Below are positions 1-14,862 of a DNA stretch of 64,000 bases, piece after piece. Origin of the DNA: Phylloscopus collybita (Eukaryota; Chordata; Aves; Passeriformes; Phylloscopidae); the NCBI GenBank assembly GCA_027886175.1, contig JAJNNQ010000013.1, positions 2,666,001 to 2,730,000 on the forward strand, in the 5' to 3' direction. The position numbers and the translations under genes were made by a program. The notes under the pieces were generated by a model. That model was not told where the DNA came from. It did not search any database and saw only the letters and a program-made list of their open reading frames with translations. Each line of letters starts with the position of its first letter. The first letter of the stretch is position 1.

Positions 1-410
1 GCACCTCTCCTGTGAGGAAAGGCTGAGAGAACTGAGATTGTACAGCCTGGAAAAGAGAAGGCTTCAGAATGACATGACTGTGGTTTTCCAGCACCTGAAG
101 GGAACCTACAAGAAAGATGGAGGGACACTATTTACAAGAGCATGTAGTGACAGGACAAGGGGGAATGGCTTTAAACTGCCAATATTTTTAGATATTAGGA
201 AGAAATTCTTTACCATGAAGGCAGTGAGTCACTGGAATGGGCTGTCCAGTGAAGCTGTGGATGCCTCTCATGCCTGGAAGTGTTTAAGGCCAGGCTGGAT
301 GGGGCTCTGAACAACCTGGTATGGTAGGAGGTGTCCCTGCCTATGGCAGGGGGTTGAAGCTAGATGATCTTTAAGCTCCCTTGCAACCCAAATGATTCTA
401 TGATTCTTTT
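1..410 (+). mobile_element. CR1 LINE retrotransposon, 3' end
   Basis: Chicken repeat 1 (CR1) fragment on the plus strand, so antisense to PRKCE. A frame open from base 2 to the TGA at 308-310 (103 codons) reads the C-terminal tail of CR1 ORF2: SLEKRRLQ, DRTRGNGFKLP, DIRKKFFT and SHWNGL are recognisable. A short 3' UTR follows with TAGATGATCTTTAAG and CTCCCTTGCAACCC, and the element ends in two copies of the 8-bp ATGATTCT repeat near 391-408 instead of a poly(A) tail. The 5' side is cut by the window edge. Without the reverse transcriptase core in view it is called a non-autonomous fragment. The unbroken tail suggests it is younger than the other copies. Confidence 0.95.
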
Positions 411-3400
411 ATTCAGTGATGCATTGTTGAGTGAAGTATCTCAAGAGCAGAACAAAATCTTTGTTAAAAACCTATCACCTCAGAACCATGCTTGCTGTGC
501 ACTTCTTTGCATTTTTATGAAACTTTGGTAGATGCATTCAATAGCATGCAAAAAGTCAAAGCCTCACCCTTAATGTGACATAGTTTCAACACCACCACAA
601 CTGAGTTATAGAAATATTTTTCATTGTTTGAAGACAAACATGACTGAAGGGCACAGTAAAATTCAATTCCAAGTTTTGTCTGTTAGCAGCAGAATTACAT
701 GTAGGAAGCACCTTTAGATTTTTAATGCATTGTGAAACAGAAAGCATTCTCTTTCTTCTGATAAAGATTTGTTTGCAGAGTATGACTTTGTTTGGAGCTA
801 GTGTACATGATTCTGCAGAAGCAGCTCTGTGTCTCAACAGTTTAGGAAAACTAATGGGTTTATTCTGTATCAGTACAGTTCAGTTTCACATGTGCTGCAG
901 CTCTACTGGATTTTTATTTTGTGTATGTTTCTCTGAGTTAAAATCTCCTTATCAAACGCTGAGAGATAAAACACATTTCTTCCTGTTATAAAATAAAGAC
1001 ACAAACATCAATCATCTAAAATCAGTGACATTCGCCCAGAAATAAATACAAATATGTTCTGTAATATTTCACTGCTATTATCTGTTGAGAGGCACTGTTG
1101 CCCTTTCTATTGAGGGTACCGGAACATGGCTGCCCTCAGAGGAATGTAAACTTGGCATTAACCCTGGCAGATTCCCACTCCCTGCTCACTCTCATTTAAC
1201 ATTAACTCACTCCTATACTGTTATCAGAAGGTAAAGGTCACAGCTTTATTTACACAATACAGCACTATACAAGCGGTCATTAAACAAGAAAATCTTGCAC
1301 CAAATAAACATGAAGCAAAAAAACAATGCTGACCTCTCTACCAAGAACAGCCCCTGGAAGTACCTTGTCATTTCCCAAATAAGGTCCATGGTGCTGGTCT
1401 ATCCTTCAAAACATGAACTGCCCAGCACTGCCCCCCCACATACCCAACTCCCACGCTACAGCCAACTAAGGACTTTTTAATGTTCCAAACCCAGGAGAAA
1501 TTTAGAAAGCATTCTACTGTTGGCAAGACCCTGTGGCTCATATCCTATTCCCACAGCCTTTACTCATCCTTCCACAGCTGGAAACCTTGTCAAAGGCTCT
1601 CCTATAGGACAGAGCCTTTAGCACAATACATAAGCTGGGCAGATGGCAGGGTGGACTCCCTCGGTCCGAATGCCAGAAGCCTGGGAACCAACTCTCCTTC
1701 CTGCTTCTCATCTCCCTCAGCTCCGCTCCTCTCCACCCCAGCCCACTGCCTTTTCCTGCGGGGAAGACATCCTGCTTATTTATGCATTTCATGACTGCTG
1801 GTCTGCCTAGATCCAGCAAGAAACACTGCAAAGAGGGCAGGAGGCCACTGACTAAAATCCCGTTGGAGTTCATGTTCAGTTTTAGAAACTAGACCAGGCA
1901 GAGCAGACAGAGCGTGGATGTAGTCCAGGGCTCAAACCCGGCCAGGAGCACTGGTCAGGTGGTGTGGCTTGGGCAGCAGTCCCTGGAGACACTGGGACTC
2001 CAGACACACCTGCCCAATTCACTCCTTGCTTCCTATTTTTACTGAAGGTGATGGAAATAGTTTGTTGGTCACTTGGGCCAGAAGCAAACTGTAACTTCTC
2101 TGTAGCAGACTGCTGCAACAGGCAGCTGAAGTGGAGAGGACCTTGAGCTCAGTATATTCCTATGCTTAGGTGTGAATATGCCAGATGAGGGTACAAGGTC
2201 TTGCCTGCTTTCATGGACCACAGCTAAAGCACCAATTTAACCTTTCACTATTCAGAGTTGCAATAAGATGATCTTTACATACTTAAATCAAAATGCTCCA
2301 TGTCTAGTTTTGTTTAAAAAAAATAGGGAAAAGGGGAATTTTATTTGGCTGCTGCCACTCAGAAAAAACACAGCAAGGTAACTTGGGAGAAGGATGACTT
2401 TTAACATGTTAACCACTAACCATGTAACATTTCCATCAGGGTAAATATAACTCCTCATTACTCTGCCAAGGTTGCACTGAATCACACAACCACCAATGAA
2501 GTCACACTTTCTAAATAAATATTCTTATTTCACATAAAAAACACACTAATGAAAGTGCTTTTAATTTTAGGTAGTTCTTCTTTCTGAAACACTGGTGTGT
2601 GCTGCCCTGATAAACAGGAATGCTGGGAAAATTGATCATCCAGGGAAAACTAATGTTCAAACAAGTTCTTAGGGTAGTTGTGTATGGAAAAAGCCCGGAG
2701 GTGCTCAAGGATTGGCATCAGCATATTTACATCCACATTTGCCTCAATTCAGTGTTAATAAATCCTTCATCATGACCAACACATTAATTACAGAGCGTGG
2801 AGAGCCTCAGAAAGCTCCAGCAAGTTACAGGCTGGGTTATTACTTCATAGTGCTGAGGAACATAATAACCCATAGTTATGAATAAGGACTCCATCATGAC
2901 CAGGTGCTGCATGATTTGAAGGCAACATCTCACAGATCTTACACTTGAAAGCAAAAAATTTGCTCCTGTGTTAGTCAACCCAAGGCAGGTGACACTAATT
3001 TCCCAGTTATTTCCCAGATATTTTTCATCCTTTCAGGTGAACTGAAATTGTGTACATTGAGTTTTTTCTTTTGTATTTCAGAGAGAGCACTCGAATGATT
3101 CTGGAGGAGATCAAGCAACACACAACTACTGAAACAACGCTTACAGCTGACACAGTTATTTCCTAAATCACGTATGAACTGGGGGCACTGTCATTTATGT
3201 GTGTGAAGTGGTACCACGTTCTAGTGCTGGCCTTCCTGCCTGGGGGGACAACAGCTCTTTGTAGGTATTTCAGGTCATAGCAGGTCACTTGTGTCACCTC
3301 ACTTGAACTCCTACACTGAGAGCAGAGACAGCCACCCAGGTACTCCTGACCTCAGCCCAACAACTGCAAGTGCAACAAGAACATGCCACGTTTACATACA

Positions 3401-3706
3401 CCTGCAGAAGGAGCACAGGAATGCTGAAATTCAGTACAAGAGGGGAGTGCAGAACTGACAGTTACATAACACACAGAGCTCACTGCATTTTCCCTACATG
3501 GGAATATATACTTATATATTTTATATAGATATAATGTATATTCATATATTATGATAACTGACTTTAAATACACCAGACTCCAGGGGCAGGACATAGTCCA
3601 CAACCTTTCATCACTAAGTTCAAATTCCAGTCCAGCTCACAAGAAAAATCAAAATGAGATTTCTAATCCTTAATTCCTGAAGCTTGGATACATTTTTTTC
3701 CAGTGG

Positions 3707-3722
3707 TGCAATTGCAATTGCA
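3707..3722. repeat. 16-bp palindrome, TGCAATTG core
   Basis: TGCAATTGCAATTGCA is its own reverse complement. It contains TTGCAAT-type half sites of the kind bound by C/EBP factors; function is not shown. Confidence 0.85.
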
Positions 3723-4629
3723 TAACACAAACAAAGACAAGTGCCAGAAAATGGGATTGAAACTTCTCTAGTGTCTGATTAACTCTACTTGTATTATCAG
3801 GCCCCAGCCTGACATGTGCCTGAATAGCTGAATGCCAGATGAGAGGGAAGGTGGCAGGGATAATGTAAATATTTTTATTAAGCTGTTGAAGTGTTTTTGA
3901 CATGGCAGTAACATCACACCTTTAAAAATGCCACACTAAAAATTATCCTAAACTTCATCTATCACACAAGATGCATTCAGTAATGGAGATATCTTTATAC
4001 ATAAAAGTTGTGAGGCTCATCTTTATTTCCAACTTAAGCTCAATAAACATAAGGAGGATAAACAGAAGGAAGAGATATGCTCATTCCAATGAGCACACCG
4101 GTAATTGGACAAGTCTGGGAACAACTGTTGGGCCAGCTGCAAAGATGTGAACTCAGAGAATAATTTCTATTGCCAAACAGGGAGCTGGCTTTGTCTTTGA
4201 ACTTAGGGGAAATGAGGATAAACCAGTTATTATAAAAGATGATCATTTAGTATCATCATAGCATTTTCTAAAAACCTAACCAACAAGCCAAAGCATGAGG
4301 TAAAACTAGTTATTTACTTCCAAAAATACAACTTTGTTTAGCTCCAAACAAATACTTCCACATACAACACTGAAAAAAGATCAGAAGGTATAGCAGCTAT
4401 TTTGAAACCTACATTTCCATCAAACAGTTTATTTATATATTCTCCACTTTCCTTGAAGTAGTGCCCACACAAGCAGCATTTCCCCCTTTGGAGAATAACC
4501 ATTAATTTCACACCACAATGTTTTTTCTAGAAATATAATTACACAGAAGACAAGTATTCTTTATTAAAATATCTGAAGGCACGTTAGGTAGTTATGACTG
4601 GTAGTTATTCAGGAGCAAAGGTTGATTCA

Positions 4630-4661
4630 TTTTCTTTTTTTTCCTTTCCCTTTTCTTTCCT
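4630..4661. repeat. Pyrimidine-rich tract
   Basis: Nearly pure C/T run (TTCTTTTTTTTCCTTTCCC and onward) on the plus strand, purine-rich in the transcript. Confidence 0.8.
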
Positions 4662-6687
4662 CGTTTGCCAGCTAATAAGAGCTTTTGAGATGTAAAGGAG
4701 TGACTTGATCCAAATGCATTTTTAACATTGTAGTAAATAACCCAGTGAGCTATGGAATAATTAGGCTGAAACTGTTCTGTGCAAGACAACTATTCTTACA
4801 CATGCTTGACACCAACAAATGCATTCTCCCAAGGCCTGGCACATTGTGAATCAATTGTGACATTTTCTTATGAGTAATTATTTTAAAATATTTTCTAGCT
4901 TCTTTTTTCTACTTGTATTTTACAGCGTAGCTGGGACGTACCTTTTACAAATATTTGAACTCCTAGTATCTCACAGTTTGGGAAATGAATTATTCTTAGA
5001 GACATAGCTATGTCAAGATCCAAAAGCCTATGTCAAAATACAACTGAATCTGTTCCTAATTTCTTCCTGTTGCTTTCAATAGTTTATGCTTTCATCCTAC
5101 AACTCATGTGCTCTTGTGTCTTCTCATCATCCACTCAGCATAACACGCCATTTACAAGTTCAGTGTCAGACATGTCAGACATGCCAGCATAGTAGTGTCT
5201 GAATCTAAAGTTGTGAATACACCAAGAAATTTAAATTATGAGACATTGTCTCAGAATGACATTTCTCCCGTGATGGAAGCATTCTGCTGGTGAAGTCACA
5301 GAAAGAACACAGGCACATGAAGCGATTCAATGCATCCAGTCAGGAGCCAACACCCAGCAGAAGCTACATACAGGACAAGGGAAAAGAGGTAGGAAAGAAA
5401 GAGCAGAGAGAGAGAGGAGAATGTATGTTACATACATACAGAGGAGCAGTGAAAGATGGGGGGTGAATGAATACACATTCATATAAAGCAGGGAGATGTA
5501 ATTTTATACCAATTCTTTCTTGCTGGTTCACAGAAATCATTAAAATGACGGCTAATTATAAGGTGTCTACCTCCAGGAGGAGCAAATTAGGTCAAGTATT
5601 TTATGGGAAACAATCCTCAAAATACTTCACATTTCAAAGTGCCAAGATTGCCTGTTTCCTTTATGACAAATACTTAAAAATTCCGAAGTTGCCACATTCT
5701 ATTACGTGAATGTACAAATACCCAGCTTTGGAAATAAAGGCAGACAATGAACAGGAAATATGATATGGGCAGGAAAGGTAAGAAATGTGTTGGATCTTCA
5801 GCACTTGAAAACAAACCCCTGTGAAGTGTCAGGGCCAAAAGTACAACCCAGTATGCAAACATCACAACAGCATTAATAAAAGATGGAGATTAAGAGCTGC
5901 AGCTAGCAAAGAGTTTTATAAAGAAAACCAGATTTTTGATGAAAAGACTTTCAAACAGATTTACTTTCCTCAGAAGCTGTGATGTTCTGCTGTTTGCTGT
6001 GTCTCTGGAAAGGAGATGCCTTTGAGAAATTTGCCTTTGAATCCCTTAGTATGTGGGAAAGCCAACTGCTTCTAATGGAACTTACCACTCAACCCTGGTT
6101 ACTAAACATTTAATATTTCCTTCTCAATTTCTAGTACTCTCATGAACTGCCCTTATATGTAGCCAGGAATGTGACAAATTCCATATCCTTATCTTGATGT
6201 TTCTGCTCACGAAATCTGAGACTGCCTGTCCCTGAGATGACTACCTCAAATCAAAACTGATAACCTGATAGAGGGTAAGAATATCAAGGGAAAAAACAGA
6301 GCTCAGTTCACTCTGAAGAACTCAGAGTTTTTACTAGACAGGACAGATTTGTATTACAAAACCTATTAAGCATGCTGCTTGTGAAAGCCCAAATTTATCT
6401 CAAGTAATAACAGACTGCTAAAAACAAATAAAAACAAAGAGGAAGTGTGAAATGACAAGATAAAGGATTTAATAAACACATTAACATCAGGGCAAAATTT
6501 TTCAAAGCAAACCCTTACTTTTAATAATAAAGCCTATCCCTAAATGCATTCTTCATCCCAGCACAACAATATGCACTTTTTTTTTTTTTGTGTATGTGTG
6601 CATGGGTGTTGAAGATTAGAGACTGGGGCCAGTGGGGGAGGTTCAAATAGATGCAGGGCACTTGAAAGCAAACCAGAATTGTCTCCA

Positions 6688-6920
6688 ACGAGCCGCTTCC
6701 TGCTGGTGACGAAGCCTTCACCCAAACAGTCCAGAGGAAGGGGCACAAGCAAAGCGTTGCAAACGACCATCCCGATTGTATCGGAGTGGAGACAACTAAG
6801 ACAAACAAACTCAGGAAGTGGCAGAGGGTTAGAAACCCAGAGGAAATCTATGGCACGGAGAGGAAGGCGAAGCGATTGCGCCGATCTGCAGAAAGGTCAC
6901 CTCTGGGTCGCACCGTGCCA
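6688..6920. other. CpG-enriched intronic patch
   Basis: About fourteen CpG dinucleotides in some 235 bases, far above the surrounding intron. It lies 250-480 bases past the donor of the 7170 exon. No promoter elements, splice pair or known repeat was recognised. See findings. Confidence 0.55.
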
Positions 6921-7028
6921 AGCTTTTTCAAGCCCACTTTATTTGGACTGGAGCACAAAACTGGCACACACAGCTGGCGACTGCTGCAGAGGCTATTCAA
7001 ATGTTAACCTTCTCAATGATAAACAGCC

Positions 7029-7046
7029 AAAAAAAAAAAAAAAAAA
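7029..7046. repeat. Poly(A) run, 18 bases
   Basis: Uninterrupted A run on the plus strand (T run in the PRKCE transcript), about 125 bases past the 7170 exon donor. No retrocopy precedes it and no target-site duplication was found. Confidence 0.9.
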
Positions 7047-7147
7047 GTTCTGTGTAAGCAAATTGGAACAAACAACCAATCTGAAACTGGTTGCTAAGAG
7101 ATGGAAGATTTCCGCCAAACCCATCCCGAAGCGCCAGGAAAACTTTA

Positions 7148-7330
<183 letters not shown>

Positions 7331-10300
7331 TTAATTAAACAGCGCTATTTAGCTAATTTCTTGTAGTGAAATAAAGGATTGCTTGAAGCTACACTTTAAA
7401 TGACTGGAGCATTTACATCAAGAAATAAAAGTAACTAATGTTATGATTCTGAAAAAGGAGAAAGCTGACAATCAAAGCCCATCAAATGAGTTGAGTCTTA
7501 AAGTGAGAAATGAGAAAAAGGCAATCAAAATACTGTATTAAACAACACACACACAAACCACACATTAACAAATACATATGGAATTATAATCAAGTTCATA
7601 TAATAACAGATACTCAAATGATGTTGCTTCTTTTATAATTTAGCCATGAAAACCATAGTTTTAGAAAATTTAGCCATAATAACTCATGAAAACATAAGTC
7701 AATTTTGTCAACTACTGACAGGCTGCTGGGCAAATTTCAGTCTTCTTTCTTCACTTCCCTCTTACCAGTTACTTTGTCTGCAAAGCATCTTCCACAAATA
7801 ATGTAAAAATTATTTAGAATTGTTAAGCTATAGAAATCAGTGCTTCCAATCTCACTTACATATGCTTTTTTTAATTGCCTCAAACTCTTAAAAGGAAATA
7901 GGATTACATTATTAAAATAGGTTCTTTCTATTTTCTTCTAATGCATATCACTTCCCTGTTCAAGCTTTCAAGCTTATTTCCATAGGCTAGACTAGAAATA
8001 AATGTTCCTTGAGAAGAGCAAATGAAATTCTGAGGCAGTTGCACCATTAACCCAAAGTTAAGCACAAGCTGAAATAGAACTGAAAATATCAGTAAACTAA
8101 ACATGTGCTTGGCATCTCGAACCATTTATTATCTAAACTGGCAATGCAGGTGAAGGCATAAGAAAAGAAATTACACACATCTACTTCATATAATTTAGAC
8201 AATTTATTAAAGTGTTTCTTACACGTTTTCATGTTTTTCCCCAGTCTGTACTAATACCCCTAAATCTTCAACTTCTTGCCTGTTCACCCTTGGTGAATGC
8301 CTACTCCACATTCTTTATTTCCTTATTATTAATCATCTACAGCTATATGCACATGAGTTTAGTTAGAGGCTGAGGTAACCCTGATGTGATATGACACTGA
8401 CATTTCTTTCCCTGGTCACATGATTCACAGGTGTACGAGCATGGGACTTCACCCCTCTGCAGCTCTGATGTCACACTGCAGTTTGGCTCTAGCTCCCAGC
8501 ATCTGGTGTGCTGGGTTGAAGAAAACGAGACAAGATGGGACATCGCTTTGGACAAGGAAAAACAACAGAAGATCGAAGTTAATTAACCTCCTCCAAGTGA
8601 ATCCAACCCTGCAGATTACATAGTTTATACATATGAACCCAGAAATTCATAAATGTTTGTCATTTGTCTTTAATCATCTACTCTACAACTCAGACTCAGA
8701 GCACAGCACTTAAAAATACCCTTAAACTTAAGCGTGTGCATTAATGCTGCTCATTAAGTGCCTAAATGTTATACTTATCAGGGATGCTTCCTGGAGGAGG
8801 CTAGAAATGTTTGTCTGACTTTTTGCTGATTACAGAAAGAGGATGCAGAAAAAAACTTTGTGCTTTTCCTCCTTGTATCTTGGGAACACAGAAACTGCTG
8901 GACTGGATGAAATTTGGAAAGCCAGGTGAACTGGTATTCTTGTTAAAACATCATGAATGACTTTGGTACATTTTCCAACACTTTCCTTACCATTCCCTAG
9001 GAAGGAAAACCTCCTGAGGAATAGCATCAAAGCTTCTGGCAGCATCATACACTCAAAAAAGCACGGATTCAGAGCCACACCTTTGCTCTTTTTGTAATGC
9101 TCAGTACTGCTGATATGAAACGTAGTGCAGATCTTCTGACATTAGTGTAAGGTTTAACTATCACCCTCTCTGCTTCTTTAAGCAAAAATATGGGTCCTTG
9201 TGCTGTCTGTCTGATTTATCTTTGGAACCAGTAAGAATTATAGCCTTGCTTTCTAAAGAAAATCTGGTAGTTCTCAGACAGGATTTCAGAATCTAAAGCT
9301 TAAGGGTAACAGCAATACAGTCAGGTTTGTGATGAAGTCAGTCAAAAGCACAGCTGTACTGCTAATGGAACACAATGTAATACAACATCCCTATGAAGAA
9401 GATGTGGGCATTGTCCTTTGCTAGGCTTCTCACTGCTGCACCACAGACTGAGTATCTCTGAAGAGCATTTTCAAGTGTCCCTTAGCAGGTCTTTCCCTAA
9501 GATTACCTATGGATACAGTTCAGTGTCTCAAGAACAAAACCCACTGGACTGCAGACTGAGGAGAGCACGACTAACACTTGGCTAAAGTAACTTCTCCTAA
9601 CACTTGTTGAAATTGAACTTTCTTACACTGATATTTTAGCCACTCTAACTTTGAGTGGGATCAACAAGGAAAACGAAGCTGCAATTCCCATTCTCCAGAG
9701 CAGCCATACTCATTCCCAACGTTGCTATCACTTTGCTGCACCTACAACAAGTAGAAAACAAACAATGCTGGTGTGAAGTGATGGTGCTGTGCCTTACAGC
9801 TAAAACTCCCAGATGGTGACCCTCAACTTGTCACTAAGCTGGGAGCTGCTGCTCCCAAGAGTGATAATACCAGAAAAAGACTGATTCACACAACTGTATA
9901 GATGAGGGCCATTTCCTAACATGTCAGGATAGACTGTTTTTTCTCACATTAAATACTCTATGTTTGATCCAAATGCTTTTTGTGACATTCATTAAGTGCC
10001 CAACTGCCGATAATTAATGTCAGAAATTGTGTTTAGTTAAAGCTTCAAGTTCTTTTTTTGTAGTCCAGTCTTTTTTAGGTCACTAACAATTTAGCCAACT
10101 GAAAATTTAACCTGGACTCCTTAGCAGAGTATCTTGTCACCAGACAGTCTGAACAAAAGGTTTAGCAGTATCCTCTGAGCTGGACACTGACACCTATCAA
10201 TCCTCTCTTTTCTATCTTCCTTTTTGTGCAGATCCCATTCTTAATTTGAAAGGGTATTTCTGACAGATTCTGGAGCTTACTTGACAATCTCATCAACAGC

Positions 10301-11612
10301 ATACCTACTAAAAGCAGAATGAACAGCTCAGTAATTGAACTTGTTCTGCTATCGACTTTTTCTGTTACACATCTGTATTTCAAGTCACTTTTTCAGCTTT
10401 CCTCAGTAAACATTTCAGTTTTCTACTGAGAATTCACAGAAAAAGAAATAGTTTGAAAGTTCTGTTCTCTGTTTACAATGAGTCTGAGAAAGCCCACTAG
10501 CATGGAGTAAACAGTAAGGTGCACAACATGCACAAGCACTGCAGACCAGAAGTTCAACATTAGAAGGTATCATCATCTTTTTTTTATGAAATATATTTAA
10601 GTCCCTATGGAAACTACTTTCTTAAAAGTACTCTCTGGTCTTTCTTTTTGGTCATGACAATGATGTGATCAGCTGAGACTCACATTTACTTGAAAAAAAG
10701 ATGCAAGAGAAGAGAGAATATCTTATGAATAGGAGCTGAAATTGACTTTTTTTTTATTTCCATAACCTCAACAACAACAGACACACTATTTTGATTTTTG
10801 CACTCACACTTTTTTTGTAACTTTCATCAAAGGTTAATGTTCAAAATACACGTTTCCAACCCTCTGACTCCTTTCTTTCTGTCATCATGTAAGCACAGAG
10901 TGACCCAATGAGACCTCTGAGTTTAATGCAGAGAGGATGAAATCCTCCCAAATAGTAGTGAAATAACTGTCTTATTCCTGATTATATGTATCTTGCTACG
11001 TGTACCACCAGGAGTTATTCAGTGATATATATATTCAGTATAAAACAGTGATGTTTTATATTCTCATAAACTGAATACCCTTAAGAATTACACATTAAGG
11101 GACAACATGGTGTTTACTCAGTTAAAAATGAGATACAAGGTATGACTTTATTATCAACTGTGTTCCAAAAGAAAATTAAATGGGTTTGGTTTGGACTGCA
11201 TTATTTTTGAACTTTGTTTTCATAACATTTGGGAAGTATGTTTTGATGAATAAAATAAAATGTAAAGCAGTCCTGGGAACTCTTTAATTATATAAACTGA
11301 AATAAAAGGCAAAATCACAAACAAAGACATTACAGATTAATCCTCTCTTGGCACCTATAAAGCAAAAAAAGTACTGCAAAGTAAGCTAATATGTTTTCTA
11401 AAGTAAACTAAACTAATACGTTTTTGGAAGTAATTTGATTCTTTTTCTGGGTTTATTTTAGCCCTTAATCATACTGCTTTTCCTTGAATTTCTCAAAAGA
11501 TATGGTTGAATGAGAATACTTAAAATAACAAATGGAAAAAAAAGCAGAGCACAGCGTATGAATAAGAGATTTAAAAAGAAAACTGGATATGAAGTAAACA
11601 GGCTAGGAGGTT

Positions 11613-11638
11613 AAAAAAAAAAAAAAAAAAGAAAAAAA
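11613..11638. repeat. Poly(A) run with one G
   Basis: Eighteen A, one G, then seven A. No recognisable source sequence upstream, so it is treated as a simple repeat. Confidence 0.9.
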
Positions 11639-14043
11639 GGTCTGTTCAACTGTGTTCTTCTGCAGTATTTTCTGACCATAAATGTAACTCTTATACTGGA
11701 ATACCTCCATGGCTGTCTTAATACCTCCATGATTCAAGTCTCACTTCTCAACTTTCTTGAGAGTCTCCTACATGCTTTGTGTCATCAAAAATGGACACCA
11801 ACAGCAACCTTTTTTCTACTCTTTTCCCTTATCACTTAATGGAGGAGTTACTAGTTAAACTAGAAATCTTGTTTCATCTCTCTCATTCCACTCCTTTAAT
11901 TTTGTCCCAATTTAATTTTTCATCCTTCTTGACATTCGAAACAGCCACCCTCCGATCTACAGTAAATCCTTCTAATACTTCATGCTTTATTGTGATTATT
12001 ACCATTCTATGATTTTTAGTTTTATTTATATACTTTTTGTTTATATCTGACTATGTATTGTGTGCAGTCTCTGCCACTTTGTATTAGCTTGGGTTTAGAT
12101 GTTACAGGTTTCACTGGATAGAGGTTCTACTTTTTTTCTTTTGGAATGTTGTACATGTTTTTAACTGGGAGAAAGAGTGGAGATTTCCAGAAACATCAAT
12201 AGCAATAAAATCTAAGGACATAACAGATTCAATCCAGCTCCTCTTTGTGGAGGTGTGATTAATGACCAAGAGCTTCCTACTAGTAAGACCAGATAATCTT
12301 GCCAATCTGTTCTGATTTAACAGATGACACTACAGAGTCTATCAGTAGTTTAGATGTGGAATAATACCATTGTTAAGGAACAAGATTCTACGTAAACCCT
12401 GTATGAAAGGTTAGGCATGGAAAGACTTTGATGTATTGTTTACATTAATTATTGTGTAGGTCTTAAAAGACTTTTCAAAAATTGCTATCAGTCATTAACC
12501 CATCTGTCCTTTGTTTGTTTTCCAATTAAAATCTCATTAAACTGCAGTCTAAAGACAATCCATTGATAGACATAAAACCATGTACAATTATCACTTCAAT
12601 CTGAAGAATACAAACATTTTTTTTTTCTCTTTCAAACAACTGCTAACAGCTGGGGGACTCTATATGCAGTTCAACATAGCCTCATTACTGAAACACTACA
12701 AAACAAAAATAAATCAAATAATCTGTCTCCCAGTTTCAGAACTGAGATGTGCATCCATGGCACAAGTCTGAGAGCAAATCTCTTCACTACTGTATTTTGT
12801 CTCCCAGTTCAACTTTTTTAATATCTAAAATCATTCAGGAAAGGCAGTGAACATGGACTCAAGAAAAAATCACAATTGATAAATCTCAGCAGCCTACTCC
12901 AACAACCATTTTTTCCTTAATTTATGTTTCCATACAATTGGCTGTGAACAAATTCTTCCTGATTCTCACTAGGTTCTTTGTATGAATAAAGATTTTTTTC
13001 TCCCAGTTTCAAATCTTTCAAATGCAGAAAGTTGCATTTGAATTTGATTTCTTCAGAGGCCCCTGAAAGTATCAAGGAAACCAATCTGTGTATCAAATAC
13101 AGGTAAATGTAAAATAGTTCACATTCTAGTAGACTGTTACATAATGGGATATGTTTAGCCACTAAACTTGTTGCAAAACAAAAGTCAAACATACAACTTT
13201 TATTGCTCAAGAGGTCAGGTAAATATATCACCTTGGTATGCTCTGTAAGATGATATTTTATTCATGTCTTGCATGTATGGAATTCTTCTTCAACTAATAC
13301 AAAACTGTGATTACTTAACTCTATTTAAACAGGATGCTCAAACAGTTTGTTTAAAATTACCTAAAACTACAGCAACTGTCCCACCCCTCAGAACTTAAAT
13401 AAACATTTCCTGCTTCTGATGGAAATTGCACTGGCATACTGTACACAAAACTATGTACAAACCTTCACCACCCCGAGACAAAGACTAACCAGGAGAGCAG
13501 ATTCATTTTCCACAATCCCAGCATTAGGAGGGACAAATATAAATCCAAGAGAAAAACCAGGTACAACACTAAAGAAAACAACAAGAAGCTCTCTCCTGTT
13601 CTTGTGATTCCTTTTTGAAGTTCACAGTAACAATCTCCAACAGGACACTATGACATGTTATCTGTCTCTGATTTCAGTGTTTATACTTGGGGCTAATTGT
13701 GTTGTTTTTCCTGTTCTGTACCAGGGCTTTCAAGGAGTTCCAAATAAGAAGGGAACAATTTCTACAAATCCCATATTTCTTGGAATAAATGACCTGTACG
13801 TAGGAACTGCTATCTTAAATTTTACACGAGATGTTTGCATCTTTCATTTAACACAAAATGCACATGTTCAGATTTTGTATTAGAGGATTTTTTTTTGTCA
13901 GCCTGACACTCCAAATTTCTCTCAAGCTGGTGAATACTATTATATTTAGGGCTGGCTGATCAGTTTTACTCAGCTTTGCCCAGCAATTTCAAATTAATTT
14001 TTTTTCCCTTGAAAGAACTGCCTCAAAATTAAAACATAGACCA

Positions 14044-14115
14044 GAGAGAATCAGAGAACATCCCAAAACTGGATAAGGAAGGCTTACAAGGTCATCTAGC
14101 TTATCCCACAGCTGA
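14044..14115 (-). mobile_element. Possible ancient CR1 remnant
   Basis: AGAGAATCAGAGAACATCCC and AAGGTCATCTAGCTTATCCC resemble the reverse complement of a CR1 3' end (the usual form is AGAATCACAGAATATCC ... GATCATCTAGTCCAACTCC). The match fades after about 14115. Tentative. Confidence 0.4.
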
Positions 14116-14862
14116 CAAGCAGGATCAGCTGTACCTAAGCTAAGGGGAACTAACCTTTTCAAAGCTGCAAGGCACTTTCTGGACACTGTAAGTCAGAGAT
14201 CTAAAACTGTAAACCTGAACAGCCCTGCTGAATGGACTCAATTTGGCCCACAAAGACCTAGAAGCAGGAGCCTCTGCTAATCTAGTCTGCCAGAGGGCAA
14301 ATGGGTTTGTCTGCATTCCACTGCAGTGGAGTCTCATTTCTGCCAGAAATACTCTGCTCCCTTCTCAGTCCCCTTGTCACCAGCAAAAGCCCGTAGTGAA
14401 TGATACTCCTTGAACCTACTCTGCCTCGCAGGTCAAAAAATTGTATCAGTTACTGAAAATAAACTGACCTTCTCTTAAAAATCACCACTGATAAACACTC
14501 CTGCATCTCCTCTGGCAGTCTGTTTCAGTACTTGCAGAAAATATCACTGGGAACTCTTCCACTGCTGCAAATCATTTGCATTACTTCTTACTCAAAGTAT
14601 CAATGTCTAGCTGTGCTGGAAGTTATGTAATACCTTTAGAGAAACAATTCTGTGCTTTCCACCTTTGTTTCTTATAAAAAGAACTGGTTACTGATTTTTA
14701 TTGGTTTTACAAAATGGATTACAGAATATTTCTATTCTGTTTGTAGAGACCTCAGATACTATGTTCGTTGAGAACCTGTGAGATAAAAACCACTCCTAAA
14801 ACCTTGAGAATGGTTTTGAGAATAGCTGGCCTTTCTTGAGACACTCAGAAATCCCTCTGTAC

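Noticed and set aside
38..310. Plus-strand frame as a host gene
   Set aside because: It is the C-terminal tail of CR1 ORF2.
11995..12020. CCATTCTATGATT as a CR1 octamer tail
   Set aside because: No GGTCCCTTCCAA-type sequence precedes it; a 13-base match alone is not enough.
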